From positions 310,001-374,000 of the forward strand of contig NZ_JAKMCP010000003.1 in the NCBI RefSeq assembly GCF_022662105.1: a stretch of DNA of 64,000 nt, given 5' to 3'. This document shows positions 25,138 to 35,022 of this stretch, piece by piece; within the stretch, counting starts at the first letter, position 1; each line of letters starts with the position of its first letter. The DNA comes from Aestuariivivens sediminis (GTDB lineage Bacteria > Bacteroidota > Bacteroidia > Flavobacteriales > Flavobacteriaceae). The translations under genes were made by a program, and so were the position numbers. Under the pieces are notes generated by a model, which saw only the letters and a list, made by a program, of their open reading frames with translations, searched no databases and had not been told where the DNA came from.

Positions 25138-25261
25138 GTTTAGAAAATTAAGTTCAGGACCTTTGGTCCAAATTTTATAATAATTATGATTAAAAATTAA
25201 GTTACAACTTATACACTGCGAAAAAAAGTAAAAATGTACATAACAAAAGTGGAAAAATTAT

Positions 25262-25966
25262 TTAATCATTGACCACTAACCTAAAACCTTCACCATGTAT
25301 ATTAAGAATTTCAACTTTTTCATCAAGCTTTAGGTATTTACGCAATTTAGCTATATAGACATCCATACTACGTGAAGTAAAATAATTATCATCTCGCCAA
25401 ATTTTGGTCAATGCCAATTCACGAGGCATCAAGTCGTTTTCATGCAAAGCCAATAAGCGTAACAATTCATTTTCCTTAGGAGATAGTTTAATCGGATCTC
25501 CACCATCAAAGCGTAAAAAGCGTAACTTGGAATTTAAATCGAAACGGCCAATCTTGAACTCAAATTGCTTACTGTCCGATATGGTTTCGGTTGCCTTACG
25601 TTGCATGATAGCCTTTATTTTCATCAATAATACCTCACTATCAAAGGGTTTGTTTAAATAATCATCTGCACCAACTTTATATCCTTTAAGCACATCTTCC
25701 TTCATAGCTTTAGCAGTAAGGAAAACGATAGGAACATCCGTATTCTTCTCCCGTATCTCTTTGGCCAAGGTAAAACCATCTTTATATGGCATCATGACAT
25801 CCAGAATACATAAATCGTAATCGTCTTTTTTAAATTTCTCAAATCCTTCCATGCCATTTTTAGCATGAACCACGTCATAATCATTCATCATTAAATAATC
25901 CTTAAGAACTGTTCCAAAGTTCGGATCGTCTTCAACCAATAAAATTTTCTTGTTTACTTCTTCCAT
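25262..25966 (-). CDS. OmpR-family response regulator (RprY-like)
   Basis: The 234-aa protein has a receiver domain with the acidic pocket ED at 12-13, the phosphoacceptor D56 (CILDVMMP) and the Lys in LNKPF, followed by an OmpR-type winged helix (PKENELLRLLALHEN... TSRSMDVYIAKLRKYL). It is transcribed directly after the histidine kinase, 2 bp apart, and is almost certainly its partner. The pair resembles RprX/RprY of Bacteroides, but the regulon cannot be told from here. It ends toward the terminator shared with dapD. Confidence 0.93.
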   Translation of the reverse strand: MEEVNKKILLVEDDPNFGTVLKDYLMMNDYDVVHAKNGMEGFEKFKKDDYDLCILDVMMPYKDGFTLAKEIREKNTDVPIVFLTAKAMKEDVLKGYKVGADDYLNKPFDSEVLLMKIKAIMQRKATETISDSKQFEFKIGRFDLNSKLRFLRFDGGDPIKLSPKENELLRLLALHENDLMPRELALTKIWRDDNYFTSRSMDVYIAKLRKYLKLDEKVEILNIHGEGFRLVVND

Positions 25967-25968
25967 AG

Positions 25969-27543
25969 TTATGTAATTATTGGAAGCTTAATAGTAAATG
26001 TGCTTCCTTTATCCTTTTCAGTTTCTACCGAAACATGGCCCTGATGATCTTCAACAATACGCTTAACATATGCTAAGCCCAAACCATGCCCCTTTACATT
26101 GTGTATATTTCCCGTATGTTCTCTATAAAATTTTTCAAACACACGTTTGGCAGCCGCTTTACTCATTCCACTGCCGTGATCCTTTATTTTTAACAAAATA
26201 TTATTTCCCACATTTTCGGTGGACACCTCAATCTCTGGAGCCTCGGGAGAATATTTTATAGCATTGTCCAACATATTAACTATCACATTAGTAAAGTGCG
26301 TCTCATTAGCCAATATAGATGATTTATCTGCTTCTAAAAAGGTTTTTATATATCCTTGCCTATTTTCTACTATTAACTCAACATGCGTAATGGCATCTAA
26401 AACTAAGTCGTGCAACTTTACCCTATCCTTACTAATGTTGAGTTCGTTTTTCTCTAGTTTAGATATTCTTAAAACATTCTCCACTTGTGCATGCATGCGT
26501 TTATTTTCATCTTTTATCATATTAAGGTAACGCAGCACTCTTTCTTTATCATCAATAATCTTTGGATTTTTAATGGCATCTAAAGCCAAATTTATAGTCG
26601 CAATGGGTGTTTTAAATTCATGGGTCATATTGTTAATAAAATCCGTCTTTATCTGAGATATCTTCCGTTGTTTTACCAATTGAAACAAGGCACTTGAATA
26701 CGCAATAATAATAATTGAAGTAAAAACTACAGACAATAAAATCATACCAATTACAGAGGATAAAATAAACTTTTTATCATCCGGAAAGTTGACCAAAAGC
26801 TTGTAGGTACTTATGTTATTTTCATCATAAAACATCGGTACACTAAACATGGATGCCTTGTTATATTCGAAATTATCGCTTTGTACTTTTGTTGCCAGGT
26901 CATTACTGTAAATAGCAAATTCATAATCTATATCAATATCATTCTCCTTTAACTTTTTTGAAAGTAAGTTTGCAATTTTTTCTTTAGACACCCTCTTATG
27001 TATGGGTGTCCGTTTTGAAATTGCTTTAAAATTTTTCTCAAAGTTCAGTTTTTGTGCCTCATTCAGGCTTCCACTATTAATAATGCTTAATATAGGAGCC
27101 TGATTACCATCACTCTCAGAAAATTCGATATTATTATAAATTTCCGCTTTAGAGCTTCCAAAAATATTTTTAATATTAATACTATCTAAACCAATGTCAA
27201 AGAGCGATGAGGATAACTTATAGTTATCTTCCAAAACACCACTTTTATATATAAGTGCCTGTTTCGTATTATTGTTTTGTTGATAAATGAATAATTGGGA
27301 AACTGAAACTGAATCAGCTTCTTTTTTTTCACTTACCAAACTTTGATACTTTTCAAAATAAGTGGCCAGTTCATCATCTTGGATTTGATTGGAAACATTG
27401 GCCAAAACAGTTTTTACCTTAAAAGTAAACCTGCTTTCCTCATTTTTCACAGAACCTTTAATATAATAAGCCTGAACGAATATAATTCCTATAAGCGACA
27501 AACTCATTAAAAGAATTAATAGGCTAAATATTCTCTTGCTCAT
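25969..27543 (-). CDS. Membrane sensor histidine kinase (RprX-like)
   Basis: The 524-aa protein has TM1 at about residues 7-27, a periplasmic sensor region of about 230 residues and TM2 at about 260-288. The HisKA box follows with H308 (NNMTHEFKTPIATINLALD). The HATPase domain shows N (VNMLDNAIKYSPE), G1 (IKDHGSGMS) and G2 (GHGLGLAYVKRIVEDH) boxes. There is no obvious HAMP domain between TM2 and the kinase core. The sensor domain is not one I recognise. The cognate response regulator follows 2 bp downstream. Confidence 0.93.
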   Translation of the reverse strand: MSKRIFSLLILLMSLSLIGIIFVQAYYIKGSVKNEESRFTFKVKTVLANVSNQIQDDELATYFEKYQSLVSEKKEADSVSVSQLFIYQQNNNTKQALIYKSGVLEDNYKLSSSLFDIGLDSINIKNIFGSSKAEIYNNIEFSESDGNQAPILSIINSGSLNEAQKLNFEKNFKAISKRTPIHKRVSKEKIANLLSKKLKENDIDIDYEFAIYSNDLATKVQSDNFEYNKASMFSVPMFYDENNISTYKLLVNFPDDKKFILSSVIGMILLSVVFTSIIIIAYSSALFQLVKQRKISQIKTDFINNMTHEFKTPIATINLALDAIKNPKIIDDKERVLRYLNMIKDENKRMHAQVENVLRISKLEKNELNISKDRVKLHDLVLDAITHVELIVENRQGYIKTFLEADKSSILANETHFTNVIVNMLDNAIKYSPEAPEIEVSTENVGNNILLKIKDHGSGMSKAAAKRVFEKFYREHTGNIHNVKGHGLGLAYVKRIVEDHQGHVSVETEKDKGSTFTIKLPIIT

Positions 27544-27620
27544 CAGTCAAATTTAACATTTTAACATTTAGTAGACTTACCATTTAACCTAATGTTAACA
27601 AAAATGTTAAAATTGGAGCT

Positions 27621-28211
27621 TTACAAAATTTTTTGGGTTATTTCTTTGTGTATTTTTAATACTTGCTCCTTGGTATTCTCTAAGTCTATATTCTCAATTA
27701 CAAAATCTGAAAGAGGCACTCTTTCATTATCATCCCATTGATTTCTCATGATAGCTTCAATGCGCTTAATTGAATTTTCTTCTCGATTCAACAATCGCTT
27801 TATTTTCAACTCTTTTGGAGCCGTAACGGTAATGACATAATCACATGCTTTATGCCCGTCATTTTCAAACAATATGGCGACTTCTTTTATAACATATGGA
27901 CTATTCTGTTGCTTTAACACCCATTTTTTAAAATGCCTGGCTACTTTTGGATGTACAATCGCGTTCATTTGCTCCAAATGGCTCCGGTCATTATATATAA
28001 CTTTAGCCAGAAATGATTTGTTTAGTTTACCATCTAGATAAGCTTCTTCTCCAAATAAGGCAATAAGTTTACGCTTAATAACTTTAGACGTATTCATAAG
28101 CCTTTTGGCTTCTTCATCTGCAATATAAATTGGCACTCCCAAGGCTTTAAACACGTTTGCTACAGTGGTTTTACCACTGCCTATGCCTCCTGTAAGTCCG
28201 ACTATGATCAT
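27621..28211 (-). CDS. coaE: Dephospho-CoA kinase
   Basis: CoaE phosphorylates the 3'-OH of dephospho-CoA, the last step of coenzyme A synthesis. The 196-aa protein starts with the P loop GLTGGIGSGKTTVA. It has the YIADEEAKRLMN segment, the HP-containing IVHPKVARHFKKW helix and a Lid-type RLLNREENSIKRIEAI region. It overlaps ybbR by one base, so the two are co-translated. coaBC is in the same minus-strand run about 6 kb upstream. Confidence 0.96.
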   Translation of the reverse strand: MIIVGLTGGIGSGKTTVANVFKALGVPIYIADEEAKRLMNTSKVIKRKLIALFGEEAYLDGKLNKSFLAKVIYNDRSHLEQMNAIVHPKVARHFKKWVLKQQNSPYVIKEVAILFENDGHKACDYVITVTAPKELKIKRLLNREENSIKRIEAIMRNQWDDNERVPLSDFVIENIDLENTKEQVLKIHKEITQKIL

Positions 28212-29173
28212 TATAAAATTATAAATTCAATATGTTGGTTGTTTATTTTTACACTTTTTACGTACTTGGAGGTTTTAACGAGCTCAGCAATAAAAAAAGA
28301 ACTTTCAGTGTTGAGCATATTATAATCACAAATAATTTTAAAATCCATAGGTTTAACCATTTTAAAATGATCTAAACTTGTATAAAACGTTATCGTAACT
28401 TCCTTGGGAAAATACTTAATCTTAAGCTCCTTAGGAACGTTAACAATAGTTATCGGAATTTTCATGACCCCCTCTGTAAACCGCTCTACACTTGCACTTA
28501 AATCTACAGATTTACTTGAAAAGCGTATATTATCATTTTTAATAGGTAAATCCAACTTTATTGTTTCATGGATATCAGTCTTGACCCCTTTTAATATAAC
28601 TGCTTCTGTTTCTATGTGACCAATGGTGTCAATTACATGTTTTGGACCAATAATTTTAATGGAATCAGGGGTAATTGTAAATCCATCAAAACTATCGAAA
28701 CCAGGACTGAATGAAATGTTTTCACGTAATTTAACAGGTATTTTTTTGACCGAATTAACATCAAAATTAAAAAACAAACTATCCGGGTAAATATTAATGA
28801 TTTTAACCTGTTTAGTAAACTCCGTATTGCTAAATAATCGCGTATTGGCCTTTGTCCAAATAAATTTTGAATGACCCAAAGTAACATCTTCTGAAAAGTC
28901 TATTGTAATCTTTGGGCTTTTAAAATAATAATCTAACCATTTAAAACCGTGTGTATTTAAAGTGATGTTTAAAATCGAATCCGAATTATTTAAAATCACC
29001 TTTTCATCTGGCACATTGATTTTTTCAATTTTAAAAGCTATAGTATTTGTGTATGATTTAGAAAGTTTAGAAATAATCAAAATGATGAATGCCATTACCA
29101 AGAACAAAAAAAAGACATTTATTCTTTTGTTCTTAATGGAGGCAAGTAATTTTTTTTTCACCTTTCTTATCAT
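28211..29173 (-). CDS. YbbR-like domain protein
   Basis: The 320-aa protein has one N-terminal transmembrane helix (about residues 18-36) after a very basic cytoplasmic start, then extracytoplasmic YbbR-like repeats with the pattern PVKLRENISFSPGF and ITPDSIKIIGPKHVIDTIGHIET. In Firmicutes the YbbR protein (CdaR) regulates the diadenylate cyclase CdaA. Bacteroidota YbbR proteins beside coaE are widespread but unstudied, and no cdaA is adjacent here. It overlaps the glycosyltransferase by 4 bp and coaE by 1 bp. Confidence 0.85.
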   Translation of the reverse strand: MIRKVKKKLLASIKNKRINVFFLFLVMAFIILIISKLSKSYTNTIAFKIEKINVPDEKVILNNSDSILNITLNTHGFKWLDYYFKSPKITIDFSEDVTLGHSKFIWTKANTRLFSNTEFTKQVKIINIYPDSLFFNFDVNSVKKIPVKLRENISFSPGFDSFDGFTITPDSIKIIGPKHVIDTIGHIETEAVILKGVKTDIHETIKLDLPIKNDNIRFSSKSVDLSASVERFTEGVMKIPITIVNVPKELKIKYFPKEVTITFYTSLDHFKMVKPMDFKIICDYNMLNTESSFFIAELVKTSKYVKSVKINNQHIEFIIL

Positions 29174-30177
29174 ACCTTATTGAAAAATAAATCCGGGAAA
29201 TAAGCTTTGGGGTCTTTGTTAAAAAAGTGTAGGGCAATGGTTGATTTTAAGAACCCGTATCCATAACCCACAAATTGAACACTTATTGCTACCATAGACC
29301 AAAAAGACACTACCAAGCTCTTAGTTGTTGCTAAGGCTATTATAAATGCGACGATGAAATATACCATATAAAGTAAAATAAACCATTTATATCCTATAAA
29401 CAAAAAAAGTAAGCCCAGAACAAATCCAGACACAAAGAAAGTTGGAAACCAATAGGTTATGCTTTTTGTACTTGGATGCCATTGGTTTAATATAGGTCGT
29501 ACCAATCCAAATTTTTGGACTTGTTTATAAAATTTGCCCCAAGACACTCTGCGTTTGTGATATACAACAGCCCTGGGAATGAATTTAGTTTGGTATCCCA
29601 ACTTCCACAATCGTATTGACAAGTCCGGATCTTCACCCGGATGAATGGACCCAAATCCATTTGAAGCTTCGAATGCGGCTTTTGAAAGTCCCATATTGAA
29701 ACTCCTAGGTTGAAACTTGTTGACGCTGTTGGAATGCCCCCGAATGCCACCTGTGGTAATAAATGAGGTCATTGAAAAATTAATAGCTTTCTGTAGGTCA
29801 GTAAAACTCTCATGTGCTTCATCAGGTCCGCCAAAACAGTCTACATATTCATTGATCAATTCGTTATGGACTTCAATTAAATAGTTCTCCGGTAAAATGC
29901 AGTCGGAGTCTAAAATTATGAAATAATTTCCTTGGGCTCTTTTCATTCCATAATTCCTTGAATCACCTGGTCCAGAGTTTTCTTTAAAGTAATATGAAAT
30001 ATTCAATCTGTCTTTATAATCATCCACAATAGCCTTAGAGGGCTTTGAGGAACCATCTTCAACTATAACCACTTCAAATTTATTAGCTGTTCTCAAAGCA
30101 GCCAAGCTGTCCAACAATTCCTGAATTTCTTCAGGTCGATTGTAAACAGGGATAATAAATGAATAGTTTAATTGCAT
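29170..30177 (-). CDS. Family 2 glycosyltransferase, membrane-associated
   Basis: The 335-aa protein has a GT-A fold with N-terminal SFIIPVYNRPEEIQELL, the VIVEDGSS and LDSDCILPENYL (D-x-D-like) motifs, and a GEDPDLSIRLWKLGY acceptor-side motif. Two or three hydrophobic segments follow at about 235-310. The likely job is transfer of a sugar to a polysaccharide or lipid acceptor at the inner face of the membrane; the sugar is unknown. The ATG 30177 is preferred to an upstream in-frame codon because the conserved strand starts right after it. It is coupled to ybbR by a 4-bp overlap. Confidence 0.88.
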   Translation of the reverse strand: MQLNYSFIIPVYNRPEEIQELLDSLAALRTANKFEVVIVEDGSSKPSKAIVDDYKDRLNISYYFKENSGPGDSRNYGMKRAQGNYFIILDSDCILPENYLIEVHNELINEYVDCFGGPDEAHESFTDLQKAINFSMTSFITTGGIRGHSNSVNKFQPRSFNMGLSKAAFEASNGFGSIHPGEDPDLSIRLWKLGYQTKFIPRAVVYHKRRVSWGKFYKQVQKFGLVRPILNQWHPSTKSITYWFPTFFVSGFVLGLLFLFIGYKWFILLYMVYFIVAFIIALATTKSLVVSFWSMVAISVQFVGYGYGFLKSTIALHFFNKDPKAYFPDLFFNKV

Positions 30178-30208
30178 AACACAAATGTAACCATTCCACA
30201 CAAAAAAG

Positions 30209-30229
30209 CCACCTTTAAAAAGTGGCTAA
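30209..30229 (-). terminator. Terminator of fabI
   Basis: AGCCAC (30209-30214) pairs with GTGGCT (30224-30229), with a 9-nt loop. On the minus strand the stem is followed by TTTTTT. It lies just after fabI and before the glycosyltransferase start. Confidence 0.75.
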
Positions 30230-30305
30230 ATCGCTATTTGTTAAACCTTGTGAATATAATGTTTCTGTTAGTTTAAACTGGGTTATTCTTTATTTTAATT
30301 AAAAG

Positions 30306-31121
30306 TTATTCCTCGCCAGTAAATGTAGACATTACCGCATCACTGACGCCCATATTACTAAAACCGCCATCATTATATAAATTTTGTAAGGTTACCCGTT
30401 TGGTTAAATCGCTAAACAAAGTAACGGTGTAATTAGCACAATCTAAAGCTGTGGCATTACCCAAGGGTGACATTTTTTCAGCGTATGCAATAAAGCCATC
30501 GAATCCTTTTACTCCACTACCTGCAGTTGTAGGTGTGGGCGACTGGGATATTGTGTTTACACGAACGTTCTTGTCCCTACCGAAGAAATATCCAAAACTA
30601 CGCGCTATACTTTCTAAATAAGCTTTATTGTCGGCCATGTCGTTATAATCAGGGAAAACGCGTTGCGCAGCCATATAGGTTAAAGCAACTATACTTCCCC
30701 ACTCATTCATGGCATCCGTTTTGTATAACGTTTGCATCAATTTATGAAATGACAAAGCGGATACATCAGTTCCTTTTTGTGTCCAATCATAATTTTGATC
30801 TGTATAGTGCCGTCCTTTTCTAACATTTATGGACATCCCAATAGAATGAAGCACAAAATCTAACTTTCCTCCTAAAATTTCCATGGATCGTTCTATCAGG
30901 TTTTGTAAATCTTCTACTGATGTGGCATCAGCAGGAATAATTTGAGAGCCTGTTTTTTCTGCTAATTCATTTATTTGTCCCATACGCATTGCTACTGGCG
31001 CATTGGTTAAAACAAATTGTCCGCCTTCTTCATAAACCCGCTCTGCAGTTTTCCAAGCAATGGAGTTCGAATCTAAAGCCCCAAAAATAATTCCCTTTTT
31101 CCCTTTTAATAAATTATACAT
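30306..31121 (-). CDS. fabI: Enoyl-[acyl-carrier-protein] reductase (NADH)
   Basis: FabI reduces trans-2-enoyl-ACP in the last step of each fatty acid elongation round. The 271-aa SDR protein has the FabI-type nucleotide loop IFGALDSNSIAWKTAE, LHSIGMSINVRKGRHY and the catalytic Tyr-x6-Lys pair (Y-NDMADN-K) after YMAAQRVFPD, then SPTPTTAGSG. It is the classical triclosan-target isoform. A -7 box TACTTTTG is on the minus strand at 31167-31174, and a terminator follows, so it may be monocistronic. Confidence 0.95.
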   Translation of the reverse strand: MYNLLKGKKGIIFGALDSNSIAWKTAERVYEEGGQFVLTNAPVAMRMGQINELAEKTGSQIIPADATSVEDLQNLIERSMEILGGKLDFVLHSIGMSINVRKGRHYTDQNYDWTQKGTDVSALSFHKLMQTLYKTDAMNEWGSIVALTYMAAQRVFPDYNDMADNKAYLESIARSFGYFFGRDKNVRVNTISQSPTPTTAGSGVKGFDGFIAYAEKMSPLGNATALDCANYTVTLFSDLTKRVTLQNLYNDGGFSNMGVSDAVMSTFTGEE

Positions 31122-31166
31122 ATTAGTGTTAGTTTATGTGTTTATCCAATATTTAATTATACATGG

Positions 31167-31174
31167 CAAAAGTA
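31167..31174 (-). promoter_or_regulatory. -7 box of the fabI promoter
   Basis: The minus strand reads TACTTTTG, fitting TAnnTTTG, 46 bases upstream of the fabI ATG. A -33 TTG is not obvious. Confidence 0.4.
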
Positions 31175-31205
31175 ATAAACTTTAAACTTTAAATGTGAAA
31201 CTTTT

Positions 31206-32858
31206 TTAATTGAGCAGTTCTTTGGCATGTGCAATTGCTGAAGATGACATGTCTATACCACCTAACATTTGGGCAATCTCCACAATTCTTTCGTCATGGT
31301 CTAATTTCACCATGTTGGTCTGGGTGATCCCATTAACATCTTTTTTGTAAACTTTAAAATGCGAATGCCCTTTGGCTGCTATTTGAGGCAAATGCGTAAT
31401 GGCAAAGACTTGCATGGTCTCACTCATTTGTAACATAATTTCACCAATTTTATTTGATATCTCACCGGAAATCCCGGTATCAATTTCGTCGAACATTATG
31501 GTTGGTAATTGAATGTAATTGGATAGCATCAATTTTATGGCTAACATAATTCTCGATAATTCACCTCCTGAAGCCGCCTTTTTTAACTCTAAAAAATTGC
31601 CTCCTTTATTAGCTGAAAACAAAAATGATAATTCATCTTTTCCATTGAAAAGTAAATTAGGGGTTAGCTTTAGTTTTATATCGAACTGAGCATTCGGCAT
31701 ACCTAAATTTTTCAAAATAGATTCCAATTGATCTTTTAATTTTGGAATAGCTTCGACCCTATTATTATGGATGGTTTTCGAAATGTGATCTAACAACTTT
31801 TCTTTTGACAAAAGTTCATCCTGATGACGCAAAATTCTTTCGTCTAAATTTGCAGTATTCGTCACTTTTTCAGAGAGGCCTTCTTTCACAACAAGGAGTT
31901 CTGATATATCTTTAACGGCATGCTTCAACATTAAGTTATGGAGGATTTGCAATTTGCTGTTAATTTGTTCCAAGCGTACTGGATTGGGTTCCAATTGCTC
32001 AAACAAATCATCAATTTCCCCACGAACATCATCCAAATCAATTAGACTACTGTTGATGCGTTCATATAAAAGGCTATATTTATTTGATAAGCTTATAAGT
32101 TTACTGAAATTAGTCTTTAATTGAGTTAACGTTGTAATAATGCCCATTTGCTCGTCACCAAGCAATTGATAGGACTCTGATAGCTTTTCTTTAATATCCT
32201 CAACATTGTTTAAAGTTTCGTATTCTTCTTCCAGTTCTTCTAATTCTCCCAAAACCAAATTCGCTTCAATCAGTTCCTTCAACAAATAGGAATTATAATC
32301 ATGTTCTTTTAGTGCTTCTGACTTTAGTTTTTGCAGTATGGTCAAATCGTTTTTGATAGCTTTAAAATCCTTTAATTCTCTACTGTAATCCATTAATGCT
32401 TTAGCATTACCGGCTAAGGCGTCTATGACCTTAAACTGATAGCCATCATTAACTATTTGTAAGGATTGATGTTGGGAATGAATATCAATTAATTGCTCCC
32501 CTAAAAGCTGCAAACTGTTTAAATTAAGGGGCGAATCGTTTACAAAAGCTCGCGATTTACCCGAGGGCAGTATTTCCCTTCTAATTATGGTTTGAGATTC
32601 GTAATCAAGATCTTCTCTTTCAAAAAACGATTTAAGATTGTAATTAGAGATATTAAATACGGCTTCTATAATACACTTCTTGGTGTTGTCCTTCAAGCTA
32701 CTTAAATCAGCTCGTTTACCCAAAATCAGGGACAATCCTCCAAGTAAAATAGATTTACCAGCACCCGTTTCACCAGTAATAATTGATAGTCCATTATTAA
32801 AATCGACCTGTAAATTATCGATTAAAGCATAATTTTTTATAGCAAGGGATTCTAACAA
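31206..32858 (-). CDS. recN: DNA repair protein RecN
   Basis: RecN is an SMC-like ATPase that acts early in double-strand break repair and sister-chromatid cohesion. The 550-aa protein has Walker A GETGAGKSILLGGLSLILGKR (from residue 29), a long coiled coil (about 165-365), the ABC signature AASGGELSRIMLAIK and Walker B MFDEIDTGISGE, then the H loop FAITHLPQIAAKGH. The start is TTG at 32858, matching the family's 'ML.SL.IKNYALI' beginning. It is the last gene of the rpoZ-coaBC-porD-recN run. Confidence 0.96.
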   Translation of the reverse strand: MLESLAIKNYALIDNLQVDFNNGLSIITGETGAGKSILLGGLSLILGKRADLSSLKDNTKKCIIEAVFNISNYNLKSFFEREDLDYESQTIIRREILPSGKSRAFVNDSPLNLNSLQLLGEQLIDIHSQHQSLQIVNDGYQFKVIDALAGNAKALMDYSRELKDFKAIKNDLTILQKLKSEALKEHDYNSYLLKELIEANLVLGELEELEEEYETLNNVEDIKEKLSESYQLLGDEQMGIITTLTQLKTNFSKLISLSNKYSLLYERINSSLIDLDDVRGEIDDLFEQLEPNPVRLEQINSKLQILHNLMLKHAVKDISELLVVKEGLSEKVTNTANLDERILRHQDELLSKEKLLDHISKTIHNNRVEAIPKLKDQLESILKNLGMPNAQFDIKLKLTPNLLFNGKDELSFLFSANKGGNFLELKKAASGGELSRIMLAIKLMLSNYIQLPTIMFDEIDTGISGEISNKIGEIMLQMSETMQVFAITHLPQIAAKGHSHFKVYKKDVNGITQTNMVKLDHDERIVEIAQMLGGIDMSSSAIAHAKELLN

Positions 32859-32923
32859 GGTGCTAAAACTTTATTTGGTTTGAAAATAAATATACTAAAT
32901 GAATTCTAAAAAAGGAGATTGTA

Positions 32924-33811
32924 TTAAAACTTAATATTTGCCCATTTACCGGAATGCATAGGTGCCACACTTTGTAAGGTCTCTTTAACGCTGGCTATAT
33001 TCACATTGGGTCCATCGGAAAAAATTTGTTCAATTTCATCGGACTTGGCATCAAAAAATGTCCTTAAAAGAAAGGAATTTGGCCGACGACTGTTCATGGC
33101 TTCAAACAGTTTTAAGGAAGATGCTATTTCTTCTTTACCTCTTTTAGCATTTTCACTCATGATATCCAATCCCAAACGATGATAACTATACATAACCTCT
33201 CTGTATGCAGAAAAAGTCGGTGACAAGAGGTTATCTATTAGGGCAAATCGACTTTGTAAGCCATCTTCTAACTTCCACCCTTTATAATTTTCTTGTTGGG
33301 AATAATTCACAATGGTCTGTGCTTGTTTAAAATAGGCATCTCCACCCTGTTTTGCAAAAGTATCGGCATCTAATCCCAAAACCATGTAGACATGAAAAGC
33401 AAGTACAGAAACCAAATTAGATTCATATTGGGTAGGATTAAATATTAAATTTTGAAATTCCAAATAGCGAAATGAAAAATCTCTATCATTAAAATTATAA
33501 ACAGGTGTAGTAAAGGTAGATCCAAAAACCGGTCGTGATGATTGCACTTGAATGGTCCCCTGAAAGTTTTCACCACTATAATCAGTAATGGTTATAACCA
33601 TACTGCAATCAATTCGTTCTTGAGGAGCAACGGATCTGCTTGTCCATTTGGAATTATTAATGAACTCAGTCAATTGCTTTTCCAAAGTTTTAAAGATAGA
33701 CTGATTTTCATTACCTGTTTGCTGGGCATTAACAACTAAACTACAGTTTAATTCTTGTGAATACCCTATAAATCCAAGACAAAAAAAGAAAATGTAAAAA
33801 ATGCTACGCAT
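32924..33811 (-). CDS. porD: DUF4835 family protein, PorD-like type IX secretion component
   Basis: The 295-aa protein begins with a signal peptide (RSIFYIFFFCLGFIGYSQ). The mature part contains the family pattern ELNCSLVVNAQQTGNENQSIFKTLEKQLTEFINNSKWT, a PVFGSTFTTPVYNFNDRDFSFRY segment and a NIKF end. DUF4835 proteins are annotated as PorD, linked to the type IX secretion/gliding machinery in Bacteroidota. They are typically next to coaBC, as here (8-bp overlap). I infer a periplasmic or outer-membrane role; the biochemical function is not established. Confidence 0.85.
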   Translation of the reverse strand: MRSIFYIFFFCLGFIGYSQELNCSLVVNAQQTGNENQSIFKTLEKQLTEFINNSKWTSRSVAPQERIDCSMVITITDYSGENFQGTIQVQSSRPVFGSTFTTPVYNFNDRDFSFRYLEFQNLIFNPTQYESNLVSVLAFHVYMVLGLDADTFAKQGGDAYFKQAQTIVNYSQQENYKGWKLEDGLQSRFALIDNLLSPTFSAYREVMYSYHRLGLDIMSENAKRGKEEIASSLKLFEAMNSRRPNSFLLRTFFDAKSDEIEQIFSDGPNVNIASVKETLQSVAPMHSGKWANIKF

Positions 33812-35015
33812 GGATCTGTTTTATGATTTCGTTAAATAAATCTTGAGCCACTTCCGCTTTATCCTTTAATTCAAACTCCGTTACACGGTCTTTATTATCA
33901 ATAATAGTAACTTTATTTGTATTGTTTTTAAAACCAGCGCCATAATCATTTAACGAATTTAAAACAATTAAATTTAAATTCTTCTTTTTTAGTTTGTCTT
34001 TTGCATTTTTCAATTCATCATTAGTTTCCAATGCAAAACCAACCAAAAATTGATGCGTTTTTAATTTTCCCAAAGATTCCAAAATATCTTTGGTTTTTTC
34101 CAATTCAATGGATAATGAAGCCTCCTTTTTCTTAATTTTTTGTTTCGCAATATTTTTGGGTTTAAAATCGGCTACAGCCGCCGATAAAATGGCTATGTCA
34201 CTATTTTTATAATGATCATGTACTGCATTATACATGCTTTCAGCACTTACAACTCGAATAACCTCTATAAGACTATGGGACACTTTTTCGTGGGACGGTC
34301 CTGTTATTAAAATAACTTCGGCACCTAAATTTGCTGCCGCTTTTGCAATTTCAAAACCCATTTTTCCACTGGAATGATTTCCAATAAATCTTACAGGATC
34401 TATTGCTTCATAGGTGGGACCAGCAGTGACAAGGATTTTTTTTCCTTTTAAGGGTAATTTACTTAAAATATCTTGCTCAATAAAAGACACAATATCTTCA
34501 GGCTCTGCCATTCTCCCCTCACCTAACAACCCACTCGCTAGTTCTCCACTAGTAGCAGGAATCATAACATTGCCGAAGTTTTTTAAAATCTTAAAAGTGT
34601 GTTTTATACTTTCATGCTTATACATATCCAAGTCCATGGCCGGTGCAAAATAGACAGGACATTTGGCCGATAAGTACGTTGCCAATAACAAATTGTCGCA
34701 AACACCATGAGCCATTTTGGATAAGGTATTGGCTGTTGCCGGAGCAATGATGAAAATATCTGCCCAAAGTCCCAAATCTACATGGTTGTTCCAGAGAGGA
34801 TTATCATCTTCGTCATTAATAAACGAAGAATAAACGGGGTTTTTTGAAAGAGTTGATAAAGTAAGGGGTGTTATAAAATCTTTAGAGGCCGGTGTCATTA
34901 CCACTTTTACACGTGCACCCGATTTCACAAACAGTCGAACTAAAAAAGCCGTTTTATAAGCAGCAATACCGGCGGTTACTCCTAACAGTATATTTTTGCC
35001 GCTTAATATAGACAT
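33804..35015 (-). CDS. coaBC: Bifunctional phosphopantothenoylcysteine decarboxylase/phosphopantothenate-cysteine ligase
   Basis: CoaBC couples cysteine to 4'-phosphopantothenate (CTP-dependent CoaB) and decarboxylates the product (FMN-dependent CoaC) to give 4'-phosphopantetheine. The 403-aa protein has the CoaC half from GKNILLGVTAGIAAYKTAFLVR through FIIAPATANTLSKMAHGVCDNLL and the active-site PAMDLDM (PAMN in many other phyla). The CoaB half follows with KKILVTAGPTYEAIDPVRFI and NHSSGKMG. The 3' end overlaps porD by 8 bp and rpoZ lies 7 bp upstream. Confidence 0.96.
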   Translation of the reverse strand: MSILSGKNILLGVTAGIAAYKTAFLVRLFVKSGARVKVVMTPASKDFITPLTLSTLSKNPVYSSFINDEDDNPLWNNHVDLGLWADIFIIAPATANTLSKMAHGVCDNLLLATYLSAKCPVYFAPAMDLDMYKHESIKHTFKILKNFGNVMIPATSGELASGLLGEGRMAEPEDIVSFIEQDILSKLPLKGKKILVTAGPTYEAIDPVRFIGNHSSGKMGFEIAKAAANLGAEVILITGPSHEKVSHSLIEVIRVVSAESMYNAVHDHYKNSDIAILSAAVADFKPKNIAKQKIKKKEASLSIELEKTKDILESLGKLKTHQFLVGFALETNDELKNAKDKLKKKNLNLIVLNSLNDYGAGFKNNTNKVTIIDNKDRVTEFELKDKAEVAQDLFNEIIKQIHA

Positions 35016-35022
35016 GCTAAAA